From positions 8,942,585 to 9,006,584 of the forward strand of contig NC_062978.1 of NCBI RefSeq assembly GCF_023078275.1: a stretch of 64,000 nt of DNA, in the 5' to 3' direction. The notes beneath the pieces are model-generated. The model had not been told where the DNA came from. It saw only the letters and a program-made list of their open reading frames with translations, and made no database searches. The stretch's first letter is position 1. Each line of letters opens with the position of its first letter. This document shows positions 48,101-55,834 of the stretch, one piece after another. The position numbers and the translations under genes are program-made. The DNA comes from Leguminivora glycinivorella. Taxonomy: Eukaryota > Arthropoda > Insecta > Lepidoptera > Tortricidae.

Positions 48101-51100
48101 TTGAGTGCAAGCAATATCAATATGTATATCAGATATCAGACCTGCTAGCATGAGCTGCATTCTCGTGCGTACCTCTAGTTCGAATTTAAGAATGGACTCA
48201 CACGCGAGAACGCAGCTCATCTCATGGGAGGCGGTCTGATCTTACTCGTAAATAAGACTTCAAAGCGATTTGCTTTTTACTATATCACCAGGCGCATATC
48301 CGTACTATCCGTCTTATAAACGCAACTCGGAACACATACATTAAAATCAATTGTGCGGAGTGAGAAGAATATAGGGCCCTATACATACCACCAGAATTTT
48401 TCTCTTTAGCACGGTATTTTACATCATAGGTACATAAATAGGTAGATATCTACTTATGTTCACAACGAAATGAGTAATACGTAGAGAGTCGTTGTGCTGG
48501 AAGGTACTTTCAATCTCTGCGCTACATGTGGGCCTAAGCAACCGCAAACAATGTGCAGCGGGACCTTGGCGGATTAATCACGTGCGCACACATCGCAGTA
48601 CTCCATACCTATACTCGTGCACAATGTAAAATATCTAGCCGCACCGCATCTGCAACTGTAAACACTGCGTTCACAACAAAACATTCATATATTATAACGT
48701 AACTATATTATTGGGACATCAACTCGACAATTGTCAGACTCTTGCAGACGATTCTAATAATGCACTCAAACTCAACATGTGTATAAAATATGATATTGTA
48801 TGATTTGGCAGAGTATTGTCGCTGTATACTTAAAGAGTTTATTATAATGAACTTAGCTTTAGCTCCGCGATTAGAAATATGTATCAAAAAGGGGTCATTT
48901 TTAGCGTTCCGTACCAAAAAGGTACAAAAGGAACCCTTATGGTGCCGCTCTCTCCGTCTGTCTGTCTGTCTGTCACATTATTAAATATCTCAAGAACTAC
49001 TTATGCTATTTTTTAATGTTTACACCAATTAGTTTCTGCCGCAACAAGCTGATGACGCTTTATTTTTAAAAACACAATGACGTCTAATCTAAGAACTTCT
49101 GAATAGCGATGTCAGGGGCCGAGCATATACAAACTCTTGCTTTTTTAGGGTTCCGTAGTCAACTAGGAACCCTTATAGTTTCGCCATGTCTGTCTGTCCG
49201 TCCGTCCGTCCGTCCGTCCGTCCGTCCGTCCGTCCGTCCGTCCGTCCGTCCGTCCGTCCGTCCGCGGATAATCTCAGTAACCGTAAGCACTAGAAAGCTG
49301 AAATTTGGTACCAATATGTATTTCAATCACGCCAACAAAGTGCAAAAATAAAAAATGGAAAAAAATGTTTTATTAGGGTACCCCCCCTACATGTAAAGTG
49401 GGGGCTGATATTTTTTTTCATTCCAACCCCAACGTGTGATATATTGTTGGATAGGTATTTAAAAATGAATAAGGGTTTACTAAGATCGTTTTTTGATAAT
49501 ATTAATATTTTCGGAAATAATCGCTCCTAAAGGAAAAAAAAGTGCGTCCCCCCCCCTCTAACTTTTGAACCATATGTTTCAAAAATATGAAAAAAATCAC
49601 AAAAGTAGAACTTTATAAAGACTTTCTAGGAAAATTGTTTTGAACTTGATAGCTTCAGTAGTTTTTGAGAAAAATACGAAAAACTACGGAACCCTACACT
49701 GAGCGTGGCCCGACACGCTCTTGGCCGGTTTTTTATACCTACATACTCCACTACTGGAGGCAGAGCTCTTCTTTTTAGTGAAGTATCAGCCATAAAATAG
49801 AGTATCAGCGTCCCTAGTATCAGCCACATCAGTTCTATGACAATCCAATTAAAGAAAAGAAAATGGCACCTCCAGCAGAGGTCATTTCGTACAATCACGA
49901 TAAGATGCAGGATCTTACCGCATCCTGTCCAGTATGCTCATGGTATGATTAAATGGCCAATGCCAAGCAGCAGGCAATAATTTATATAAGCGACCCATTC
50001 CTGACAGGAAATTCCGTACAGGGGGCCGATTTTTGAATCTCGGCCATTCGATTTCGTGAAATTCGTTAAATAATATCTCCACTACTAGCGATTTAAATTC
50101 TACTAACAGAATCAAAACCGAGTGGTCATTACCACTAGTTTTAAAATTACTAGCCGTCCTTTTTCTAAAATAGCATTACGTCGTTTTCTACAGACTTTCG
50201 AACGGCGAATTCGTGCGTTCGAAATTTAAAAATCGATCCCCTGGTTGAAGAGAGAGTAGGAAATCGAACTCATCCCCGGTAGCTCCCCTAGCGCATACTG
50301 TACTTGCGTATGCTACATATGTATAAGAATTATGTAATGTAAGTAAGCGTACTAACTTAGTTTGAAGCCTGCCATAGATTGCATACGCAATTGGGTTATG
50401 AACGTTACGGAGGTACCGCGCCGATAACAATTATGTTTACGTTACGTTGCCGGACATTGTTATCAAGTACTTACAAATTTATATTAGTAATAAAATTAAT
50501 GCAAGATGTAGTTTGCTGCCAGCGTGAATAATTTATCTTTATCAAATCATTACTAATTGTGTCGTATCGAGTGTTAATGCGTATCTACTTAACTGCTAAT
50601 GACAAAGGTTAGCAAATTATACGACTTGGGACGAACGGAAAAGGAAGTTAGAAAAACCGAACGCGGATCTGTGGTATATTAGTGTAGTAAGGCTTTAAGG
50701 TAAGGATAAGCATCTTACACTCAAGGCATAGTCTATTTTTTACTCATTCCGTAGTTCAATACCTAGAGCAAACACGAAACAAAATAGTGGTTTTATGGAG
50801 GACATTTTTGCCGGCGGGTGGCGACTTGGTAGCTCAGATGGAAGAGAACTGGGCTACCGATCCAGAGGTCGTGTCGTGGGATCAAGTCCTCCCAATACAG
50901 TAAATTTAGAATGTTTCTATGCTTAGCCATCGTTTGGTAACTTTTCTGTGCAATATAAAATTAATATATAAAATGGTGTCAGAGAGCAGATTCAGAAAAT
51001 GGCGCGGAGGTCGTCGCGGTGAGCGGCGCGAGACAATGCGAGGCGTTCGGTTGTGAAACTCGCGCAGCTCACGTTTGCACAACCCGCGGACCGGCCCTAA

Positions 51101-54100
51101 GTACGCAAGCAACTACTAAGTCTGTCTATTGACAACACCATCAGTCTTAAATATGTTGGGGCGTAAAACCAAAAAATTAGAAGGAACTTTTGTTTCCGCC
51201 GCGCGATTCTTGCGACGGAAGACACCCGGGTTACCTCCGACGAGTCCAACGACCCAAAAAGATGAGTTTTATGAATTTGAAACTAATGTCAGTCTGTTTG
51301 GCTGTGGTATCGTATATATTATTACCCCCTTATTCATAAACGTACCTACACTAAAGTTATCAAGCCGATAAAGTTCGTTTGTCCCTTTCTATCACACCAA
51401 TACGTCGGAAAGGGACAAACGAACTTTATCGGCTTGATAACTTTAGTGTACGTTTACGAATAAGTGGGTTAAGATGTACCGATTTCCGATATCCTAACAT
51501 GAGGATACTATTTAAAAATATTTTAAGCGGGTTATCTACTGACGTATTAAGTCGATATAGCGTTCGACATGTTTCGATCCAATTTCGAGGACCTTTCTCA
51601 AGAGTAGCGACCCCGCCTTTACATGTCGAGAGCGCGACGCATACTGAGGATACTGTTACTGCGTTAGTTTCCATCCAGCGCTAACTAGAAGTGTCCCTTT
51701 AACGAAATGTGAATATTAAACCTTCTTTGACTCACTTCATGCAAATGATAGATGATAGGGATTGAAATATTGAATGAGTATTGTTTAGTAGAAGAAATCG
51801 TGGAGCGACGACTGATTGGACTAGACGAGTCATGCGGCAAGAAAAAACATTTCGACCTTCGCCAGGTAAAGTCGCAGTTGCTGCGAGATGCATACTTAAT
51901 AATACAATCAATCAGCGGCAGCGGCGATGTTCCTTGAACAAAGTAAAATACATACATAAGTACATACAATCAGGCCTATATCCCATAAAGGGGTAGGCAG
52001 AGGCTATGAAACTACTCAAGTTTAAGTGCCAGTCTTGGCAAAAAATAAGGGGCTGCAAAAAAACGAAAATTGTGACATTGCAGTGACAGGTTGCCAGCCA
52101 CTCGCCTACGTTGCAATTTAACATTGTATTCCATAGTCGACTTCTACGACACTCACGGGAAGAAAGGGAATGGTGAAATTCTTAACCTGGGGGCCGATTT
52201 TTGAGTCTCACGGCGTTCGAATTCAGAAAATTGTCACTGAAAATAATAGGCAATTCACCGTTTTCAACCGGTATTTTAGTGAAAGTGAGACTCAAAAATC
52301 GGCCCCCTGTCACCACACGGGTTCAAAACGGTGAGAATCGGATTATTATTATAGGCGTAGTAGGTTTGCGTAAGGCAAACACTGCTTTCTGTTCCATTTT
52401 GGCTATAGATTAGATGGATTGTGCATGCACACGAGTACAGCTATTGACATGTTGGGTACTCATCTGAAAGTACTGCGCACAAGTCCTTGGTCCTACCTAG
52501 CGAGTGTAATCGATACGTTGACTAGATCCTGTACCCGTATAAATAAAATACTAGACGCGCTTAATCGCCCATTACTCTGGATAAATTGCGTACTGGCTGG
52601 GAGTGCGTATTTCATTAAGTGACGTTATTAAAGTTACTCCATTTCATTTCGTTTGGTGCTTCACTGATTAACGACTTTGGAAGATTTAGCGGGGTATCTA
52701 CTTCGATTTACACCACTTCCTGGTCCCGATGACTAGTTATATTTCATAATATTATCTAGTCTATCAATTAGGTAATTGATCAGTAGATTTAACAAAAAAC
52801 GTAGAAATATTAACAGTAAATTGTAGTGATGATTGGGTAACAGCGAGCAGTATTTAGAAAGTCGGTTAAAGCGTGTTGGGGTAACGAACGAACGAGCAGA
52901 CGAATCGTCTGCAGATCATATAAGAAATTACCGTCGTCAATGGACTCACCCCCTAATGAAAGTACAGTCTTCGCCCCAGAGCGTTGAAGTTTGTACGTTT
53001 GGCTAGATGCTTTGAAATTATAGCCGTAATCTGCTTTATGCACACAATTTTTGCTAGAACAACAAAAATCGTGAATCAACGTGATTAAATCAGACGCTAC
53101 GCTAATTCTTCTATCATATGCACTATTCTTAATTTAAATATCTTCTTTAAGGTTCTAATGAAATAATTTCAATCGCAATACATTTTTTATCGCGTTAACG
53201 CAAATGTAATTACATTAGCAGTAGGAATCGAACGCGAACAGGACGGCTGGCCTCATGGGGTCAAGTCAATTGACGTTGTCGCATCCGGGCGGGCGGCGGG
53301 TCCGCGGCCGCGGCACGTGCTACTGCGCCATTGTTAATTACTAAGGTAGCCCGCACACGTGTCGCGCGTCTACTTAAACAATACAAACACCTAACTCACT
53401 ATTGACATACCTTAATCCGTAAGCCATAAGGTTCTTGCAGGGTAGCTTTATGTGTGAACGCAGATCAAACTCCTCAACCAAAAGAACGGGCGTATGTTTT
53501 CCGTTCACTGCTCATAAGCCTTTTCAGTAACGCTATAAGCAAAGTTGTTTACGAGTAAAGATTCTCGGAACGTCATGTCAGAGATAATGACACAGCCAGG
53601 TAGCGCTGCGCAGGGTTAAGCTCGCAATTATATTTGTACAATGCAAAACAAGAATCACGTCAGGCTAAAAGTACATTCAAAGCAAATGATGTCCGGGAAC
53701 AAAGTTCGAGAATAAGTAATTACATGGGGAACCAAGCATATAGGTACATATTTTTATCTTATTTAGATTTGATAAAGTTCGGCCGTGAAAGAGCAAAATA
53801 ACAATTAATTCACCACATGCACGCTACTATGTATGCAGATCCCGCTGATGGCGGGCAGGTCGGGCTTGCGGTCGCTTTTCTTGGCCTGCCTTTTGGCCTT
53901 ACCTTCGAGGACCCGCTACCGCAGCGCGATAGTCTTAATATTCTGCTGCCTGGAGGCGCCCGTGAATTATCAAAATTATAATAGACTCACCAGCTCACCA
54001 CATGCATACTACTGTGCAGGTTCCCGCTGATGGCGGGCTGGTCGGGCTTGCGGTCAGTCTTCTGGGCCTGTCGCTTGGCCTTGCCCTCGAGGAACCGATT

Positions 54101-54567
54101 CTGCAGCACGCTAGTCTTACGATTCTGCTGCTTGTAGGCAGCCCGTAAAGGAGCAAAATAACAATTGACTCACCAGCTCACCACATGCACGCTACTGTGC
54201 AGGTTCCTGCTGATGGCGGGCTGGTCGGGCTTGCGGTCGCTCTTCTTGGCCTGTCGCTTGGCCTTACCTTCAAGGAACCGCTTCTGCAGCGCGCTAGTCT
54301 TAAGATTTTGCTGCTTGCAGGCGCCTGTGAAGGTGCAAAAGTTGCAATAGACTCACCACATGCACGCTACTGTGCAGATTCCCGCTGATGGCGGGCAGGT
54401 CGGGCTTGCGGTCGCTCTTCTTGGCCTGTCGCTTGGCCTTGCCCTCGAGGAACCGCTTCTGCAGCGCGCTGGTCTCGAGGTTCTGCTGCTCGCAGGCGCC
54501 CGTGAACGACTGGTCGAAGCGAGGGACGCACTCGTTCTGTCTCCGACGATACGCATCGATTCTTCGT
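21851..54567 (-). CDS. mam: Mastermind, Notch co-activator (8 exons; 5' end missing)
   Basis: Mastermind binds the groove formed by CSL (Su(H)) and Notch ankyrin repeats in the nucleus and recruits p300/CBP. Exons: 54567-54357, 47648-46890, 34478-34358, 25599-25453, 24390-24094, 22895-22760, 22362-22290, 22162-21851. They join in frame to 684 residues. The first has the Notch/CSL-binding helix RRIDAYRRRQNECVPRFDQS and CEQQNLETSALQKRFLEGKA. The second has KFSVEIVQQLEFTTSAADSQ and an acidic TFEDLITEIAEYPEFMKDFD stretch. Later exons are rich in Gln, His, Gly, Ala and Met. The C-terminus AQELLNSLDNSLFNDIL is family-like. The preceding exon (ending ...VDR-type) lies right of 54567 and was not found. 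Introns total about 31 kb and are full of mobile elements. Confidence 0.93.
22290..22362 (-). CDS. mam: mam exon G
   Basis: ASNQQAPMSHLIMQQNQMMN... VQGQ, 24 codons, donor GTAAGA, phase 0 end. Confidence 0.88.
22760..22895 (-). CDS. mam: mam exon F
   Basis: GGFGMGGMGGLGG... then AQQQMQLQHSRMQQQLLQQQ, ending in phase 2 at GTATGC; joins exon G through a split Arg codon. Confidence 0.88.
22936..23039. mobile_element. MITE in mam intron 5
   Basis: Ends GCATGCTCGCGCGATAAATG and TCGTTTATCGCGCGACCATGC are inverted. A half-copy of the same end (CATGGTCGCTCGATAAATGAT) lies at about 9850-9870 in eIF3m intron 3. Confidence 0.65.
23820..23910. repeat. Fragment related to the 17.7-kb hairpin arm
   Basis: GAAAATGCGGTTTTTCTCGA and TTTGGTTTAGCACTTATAG match the arm of the 17701-18695 inverted repeat. 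Confidence 0.6.
24094..24390 (-). CDS. mam: mam exon E (poly-Gln)
   Basis: GVAAAGISREQQAKMLQQQQ, a second run of ten Gln, then MRPPPPEYKARFVGGG... and QLPRQYSPEWRHAMLQQQAR. The donor GTCGGT is non-consensus. The CAG/CTG tract at about 24280-24315 is a potential length polymorphism. Confidence 0.9.
24475..25015 (-). mobile_element. Dispersed repeat with tRNA-like head, copy 1
   Basis: Contains CTGGGCGACTGAGCTTCGCTCGG, a tRNA-like block on the minus strand (24605-24682, TAGCTCAGTCGTAAGAGG and GGTTTCGAATCCC), then CTCGAAAATTCGCGTTTTCC twice and a CGAAATCGTTAGAGC block. Copies with the same order lie at 35680-36215 and 63240-63735. Probably a SINE-derived composite family. Confidence 0.7.
25021..25153. 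mobile_element. MITE with GGNCCGGTTGCATNAA ends
   Basis: GGACCAGTTGCATCAA at the left and TTCATGCAACCGGCCC at the right are inverted. This end sequence is common in lepidopteran MITEs. Confidence 0.6.
25165..25395 (-). mobile_element. tRNA-derived SINE
   Basis: On the minus strand the pol III B box (GGTTCGAATCC) sits near the 5' side at about 25345-25360, preceded by CCTGCTAAACTGCGGTCC. The tail has TTGTTCCTGAGTCATGGATG and ends in TGTCCCCAATATATATATA. A widespread lepidopteran SINE type. Its head lies 50-60 bp from mam exon D, on the same strand as mam. Confidence 0.7.
25453..25599 (-). CDS. mam: mam exon D
   Basis: GGNDSYSMSQSQSMNFSHAM... to ...QGPQAPM plus one base. The donor reads GTCTGT, a weak site. 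Joins both neighbours in frame through split Gly codons. HPAHAAHAAQ repeat. Confidence 0.85.
25700..29270. other. mam intron 3, unassigned part
   Basis: No exon found. Contains a short hairpin at about 27510-27566 (AATTCCCTATTAGCAAATC with its near-complement) and the 28043-28183 foldback element. The minus-strand frames at 28584-28926 show no known domain. Confidence 0.35.
28043..28183. mobile_element. Foldback MITE
   Basis: GGCCCCGTAGC and GCTACGGGGCC are exact inverted ends; inner blocks ACGCCAAACGCCGC and GCGGCGTTTGGGG also pair. Its centre holds TGGCTCTGTCGCGCCAATACG and GCGATAG. Confidence 0.75.
29280..29420. other. GC-rich patch with GGC run
   Basis: A duplicated GGGGACCACGTGC and a GCGGCGGCGGCGGCGG run stand out from AT-rich intron. 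It could be a small CpG island, but no exon or promoter motif supports that. Confidence 0.35.
29740..30840. repeat. GC-rich minisatellite, ~10 units of about 100 bp
   Basis: Units carry GTGACAACGCCGCGATCCTG, GCTGTCCACCAGTATCGCTG, GCCGCCACGCTTATGCTGGC and GCCTCGATGGTGATGCAGAG. Spacing is about 99-102 bp with one shorter unit; the last two or three, right of about 30530, are degenerate. Lies in mam intron 3. Long overlapping minus-strand frames here are repeat artefacts. Confidence 0.92.
30841..32390. other. GC-rich continuation, probable mobile element remnant
   Basis: Base composition stays high until about 31300 and then falls. A poly-A run (31530-31548) follows GCGAGAAAA. I could not recognise a coding domain. 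The whole 29.6-32.3 kb segment may be one insertion that includes the minisatellite. Confidence 0.3.
32396..32607. mobile_element. GC-rich palindromic MITE
   Basis: TCCGCCACACAT at the left and ATGTGTGGCGG at the right are inverted. The body is full of GCGCTCG/CGAGCGC-like inverted motifs. Confidence 0.7.
33770..34060. repeat. Dispersed lepidopteran repeat with a 74-bp tandem duplication
   Basis: The part ACTACGTCGGTGGCAAACAA followed by CCGTAACCTATGGACGCCTG is a common moth and butterfly repeat. Inside it 33908-33981 and 33982-34055 are essentially identical 74-bp direct repeats. Confidence 0.7.
34358..34478 (-). CDS. mam: mam exon C
   Basis: Forty codons plus one base: VSAAQHMQVSGSGSGH... 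to ...SFQHQQPTSQHHQ. Acceptor CTGTGGCAG, donor GTAACC. Low-complexity Ser/Gly/Gln/His content fits the mam linker. Confidence 0.85.
35680..36215 (-). mobile_element. Dispersed repeat with SINE parts, copy 2 (nested)
   Basis: Has GGGCAACCGAGCTTCGCTCGG, two GTGTCGCCATCTAGT blocks, CTCGAAAATTCGCGTTTTCC, CGAAATCGTTAGAGCGGTTT, an AAAT-type microsatellite and ends AAGAATTGCTCGTTTAAAAG. Sits in the loop of the 35.0-36.8 kb inverted repeat. Confidence 0.75.
36110..36175. repeat. (TAAA)n microsatellite
   Basis: About fourteen TAAA units in the 3' part of the nested repeat; the third copy of the family has a shorter ATTT run at 63281-63302. Confidence 0.95.
36823..38522. other. mam intron 2, AT-rich stretch
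   Basis: No gene, exon or clear repeat seen. Confidence 0.4.
38523..38790. mobile_element. Near-perfect hairpin MITE
   Basis: Arms of about 125 bp pair almost base for base, from ACAGGGTGCCCGGTAATTA to its complement near 38770-38790, and include CGAAAACCAGGCGACTTTTA. The small loop is around 38645-38662. Confidence 0.88.
39008..39492. mobile_element. AGGGTTCCGTAGT repeat, copy 1
   Basis: Inverted ends AGGGTTCCGTAGT and ACTACGGAACCCT. Has a short (TCCG)n run near 39055-39077 and a conserved body (GCTGAAATTTGGTACCAATA). Same family as 49147-49731. Confidence 0.82.
39493..40542. other. mam intron 2, stretch with one odd open frame
   Basis: A 67-codon plus-strand frame (39729-39932) is GC-richer than its surroundings and is followed at once by CAGGTAAGG, a good donor. 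No homology is recognised. The rest is AT-rich. Confidence 0.3.
40543..40685. mobile_element. Foldback MITE
   Basis: GCCGGCGTATCATGCTGCCA with inner ATCACTTATCCACGTGGATA pairs with the right half (CACGTGGATAAGTGATAAAA...GTGATACGCCGGC). Arms about 48 bp. Confidence 0.85.
41646..42031. mobile_element. MITE with AGATGTAGTGCGAAAAG ends
   Basis: Left AGATGTAGTGCGAAAAGCTT and right CCTTTTCGCACTACATCT are inverted. A second inner pair is TGTCATGCTATTTCAGACA with TGTCTGAATTAGCATGACA. Confidence 0.78.
42512..42702. mobile_element. GGCACTGGTCCCA MITE, internally deleted copy
   Basis: Ends GGCACTGGTCCCACCGCGAG and CTCGCGGTGGGACCAATGCC. Contains TATCGGCTATAAAAACGAAC and its complement. It lacks the right-hand AGAGACACAGC block of the copy at 45361. 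Confidence 0.82.
42703..42838. mobile_element. Palindromic element beside the nested MITE
   Basis: ATGAGACCAATGCTGAAA at the left pairs with TTTCAGCATTGGTCTCAT at the right, an exact inverted match of 18 bp. Confidence 0.75.
42985..43035. repeat. Perfect 23-bp hairpin
   Basis: Left arm 42985-43007 and right arm 43013-43035 are exact complements around a 5-base loop (GCGGT). Arms start GAAAGAAGAGCAAACC. Confidence 0.9.
43040..45360. other. mam intron 2, stretch with one dispersed repeat
   Basis: Apart from the repeat at 43912-44160 and a motif at 45050-45082, no gene or repeat is recognised. Confidence 0.35.
43912..44160 (+). repeat. Dispersed repeat (CACGCCTGTATCCCATAAAG), copy 1
   Basis: From TACAATCACGCCTGTATCCC to GTCACCACACGGG, containing GGTAGGCAGAGCACATGAAC, TTGTGACATTGCAGTGACAG and GTCGACTTCTACGACACCCA. 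Very common in lepidopteran genomes. A second, interrupted copy is at 51965-52322. Confidence 0.85.
45361..45594. mobile_element. GGCACTGGTCCCA MITE, fuller copy
   Basis: Ends GGCACTGGTCCCACTGCGAG and CTCCCGGTGGGACCAGTGCC. Arms about 90-100 bp, including ATAAAAGAGACACGGCGAT with its complement. The loop is near 45465-45495. Confidence 0.88.
45595..46889. other. mam intron 2, right end
   Basis: A GC-rich patch at 45973-46045 is the only standout. No exon could be assigned to it. The rest is AT-rich. Confidence 0.35.
46890..47648 (-). CDS. mam: mam exon B: conserved block and acidic region
   Basis: 253 codons, QQKFGCGDYEPP... to ...PHHNLQ, phase 0 at both ends; acceptor TTGTTACAG, donor GTACGT. 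FSVEIVQQLEFTTSA and ISTNVTVKAL are conserved in insect mastermind. The acidic segment DDGDDTFEDLITEIAEYPEF is a likely activation region. Confidence 0.93.
47649..48895. other. mam intron 1, left end
   Basis: AT-rich, no exon or clear repeat seen. Confidence 0.4.
48898..48985. repeat. Fragment of the GGGTTCCGT repeat family
   Basis: TTAGCGTTCCGTACC...GGAACCCTTATGG followed by a TCTG microsatellite. Only the left end of the family is present. Confidence 0.65.
49147..49731. mobile_element. AGGGTTCCGTAGT repeat, copy 2
   Basis: Same family as 39008-39492. Its (TCCG)n run (49197-49264) is expanded to about 17 units. The inverted end ACTACGGAACCCT is at 49683-49695, followed by GCGTGGCCCGACACGCTCTT, also part of the family end. 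Confidence 0.85.
49197..49264. repeat. (TCCG)n microsatellite
   Basis: About 17 TCCG units inside the repeat, compared with about five in the copy at 39 kb. Confidence 0.95.
50019..50243. mobile_element. GGGGGCCGATTTTTGA-type MITE, copy 1
   Basis: CAGGGGGCCGATTTTTGAAT at the left and ATTTAAAAATCGATCCCCTG at the right are inverted with few mismatches. Same ends as the copy at 52189. Confidence 0.75.
50823..50898 (+). repeat. tRNA-like SINE head
   Basis: TTGGTAGCTCAGATGGAAGA resembles a pol III A box region and GGATCAAGTCC a B box, with tRNA-like spacing. No SINE body was recognised. Confidence 0.55.
51322..51471. mobile_element. Foldback MITE
   Basis: Arms of about 65 bp include CTAAAGTTATCAAGCCGATA and GTTCGTTTGTCCCTTTC with their complements. 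The ends are near ACCCCCTTATTCATAAACG. Confidence 0.85.
51965..52322 (+). repeat. Dispersed repeat copy 2, interrupted
   Basis: Matches 43912-44160 from CAATCAGGCCTATATCCC to the CACCACACGGG end, but is split by the MITE at 52189-52308. Confidence 0.85.
52189..52308. mobile_element. GGGGGCCGATTTTTGA-type MITE, copy 2
   Basis: Its ends are a perfect 23-bp inverted pair beginning GGGGGCCGATTTTTGAG. It lies cleanly inside the dispersed repeat, so it is the younger insertion. Any target-site duplication is only 2-4 bp and ambiguous. Confidence 0.88.
52345..53815. other. mam intron 1 spacer
   Basis: A GC-rich patch at 53284-53332 stands out. No exon or repeat recognised. Confidence 0.35.
53818..53972 (-). 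pseudogene. mam exon A partial copy 4 (broken)
   Basis: Same segment as copies 2 and 3 but most decayed. A TAG interrupts the frame where the exon has QKRF, an indel follows, and the donor is changed to GTGAAT. The SDRKPDLPAISG part is still legible. Confidence 0.85.
53998..54150 (-). pseudogene. mam exon A partial copy 3 (open)
   Basis: It still reads YKQQNRKTSVLQNRF, LEGKAKRQAQKTDRKP and DQPAISGNLHSSMHV without a stop. Several substitutions alter the helix. GTGAGCTGGTGAG, a doubled donor, follows. Confidence 0.85.
54178..54340 (-). pseudogene. mam exon A partial copy 2 (open, with new acceptor)
   Basis: It reads ACKQQNLKTSALQKRFL, EGKAKRQAKKSDRKP and DQPAISRNLHSSVHV, open throughout. A single change relative to the exon gives CCTTCACAG, a plausible acceptor, in front of it, and it ends at GTGAGC. 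The segment would be 143 bp, so including it between exons A and B would shift the frame. Best described as a decaying duplicate that might act as a poison exon. Confidence 0.85.
54357..54567 (-). CDS. mam: mam exon A: Notch/CSL-binding helix
   Basis: Starts in phase 2 after TTGTTTTCAG, encodes RRIDAYRRRQNEC... to ...SGNLHSSVHV (70 codons), and ends in phase 0 at GTGAGT. The basic helix is the part that lies across CSL and Notch ankyrin repeats in known structures. Confidence 0.92.
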
Positions 54568-54788
54568 CTGAAAACAATCACAAGATTAGAATACTTCTTT
54601 AGAACTTTCTACACTATTAAGTTCATATTGTTTAATGTATCAGGAAATATTTACACTTCATTTAACTTGTTTTATTATAGGTTCAAATCAAACTTAACTA
54701 AGCGCAGACTTTCCAGATGTTAAGTGAACGACATAACTGATAGAAATTCGACGTTAAAATGTGGCATCAAATGGTTGAATGAAAACTT

Positions 54789-54798
54789 AGTTCCGTCT
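54789..54798. repeat. Left copy of the 10-bp target-site duplication
   Basis: AGTTCCGTCT, identical to 55835-55844. Confidence 0.85.
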
Positions 54799-55834
54799 AA
54801 GGTCCGACCGAGATCTCGGTCTCGGTCTCTGTCTCGGCATTCTCGGCCGAAAATCGGGCCGAGATCTCGGTCTCGGTTCTCGGCCAAAATCGGCCGAGAT
54901 TCTCGGCCAGACCGAGACTGATTTTTATTTTACATAGTGAACTGTTAGCTTCTCTTCTTAGTCACCAATGGTCGCATTGCCTAGGTGGCGTGACATTTTT
55001 CGTGATTTCGATTAATTACGTATCCATATTTTAAGATTTTTTAAGGCTGTAACAATCAAATAAAAGGGTGTATTTTGATAGCGGGTCAGTAAGGTCAGCT
55101 ATGAGATCTCGTGGTCCTACGCGAAAATGGTCTAAGGAGACCTTCCCTCGATTTCAAATTAATGAAACTTTTTTTTACTCCAATCGATCCCATTCCTATC
55201 CAGGATCAAAAGCTTGTATGGGACTAAAAAAATTCCGGCTAGAAAAGTTACAAATCGCGAAAAACTTTTCCCATAAAATTCATATATGAAAAAAATTAGA
55301 AAAGAAAAAAATAGGAGAATGGAATCGATTGGCATAAAAAAAACACAATGTGAAAAAAATATGTTTTCATCTATAATGGAACGTGTGGCGAATTGGAATT
55401 AAAATCATAAATACTCGTGACTACAGTCCTTTGGAGGCATATGCAAAAATCGTAAAAAATATTGCTACACTTTAAGTGGGTGTATTTTTTGTTCGCCTAA
55501 AACTATAAAATTTTGAAAATAATATCTTATATGTCATCTCTACTCTGAACACCAATAGGTGTAATGTAACACCAACTTTTGAACCTACCTAGAAATCGTG
55601 AATGTTTAGTAAAGGTTTTCAAGGAAAACTTTAGCAAACATGATTGATTGAGCGGTTTATGTGTTTTTTATAAAAGTCTAGTCGGTATTTTTTTATTTTT
55701 GCGTAAAATACGTGTTTTATCTTCTATTTCACTAATTCTCGGTCTCGGTCTCGGTCTCGGCCGAGAATGCCATTCATTCTCGGTCTCGGTCTCGTTCTCG
55801 GCCGAGACAAAAAAATCGTTCTCGGTCGGACCTT
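54799..55834. mobile_element. Mutator-like non-autonomous element with 10-bp duplication
   Basis: AAGGTCCGACCGAGA and TCTCGGTCGGACCTT are exact 15-bp inverted ends. AGTTCCGTCT flanks both sides (54789-54798, 55835-55844), a 10-bp target-site duplication. Subterminal tandem CTCGGT/ACCGAG motifs fill both ends. The interior is AT-rich with no transposase. A 9-11 bp duplication points to the Mutator superfamily. Confidence 0.85.

Larger units (their letters stand above)
53818..54500 (-). repeat. Tandem array of the mam helix exon segment
   Basis: Four direct copies, with a period of about 175-185 bp, cover the 3' two-thirds of mam exon A plus its donor and the first intron bases. Only the rightmost (inside 54357-54567) has the full helix RRIDAYRRRQ. 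Decay increases with distance from it. Confidence 0.92.

Noticed and set aside
54360..54723. Plus-strand frames with GLAVALLGLSLG repeats resembling membrane helices
   Set aside because: They are the antisense of the tandem mam exon copies; the minus-strand frame has the conserved helix.
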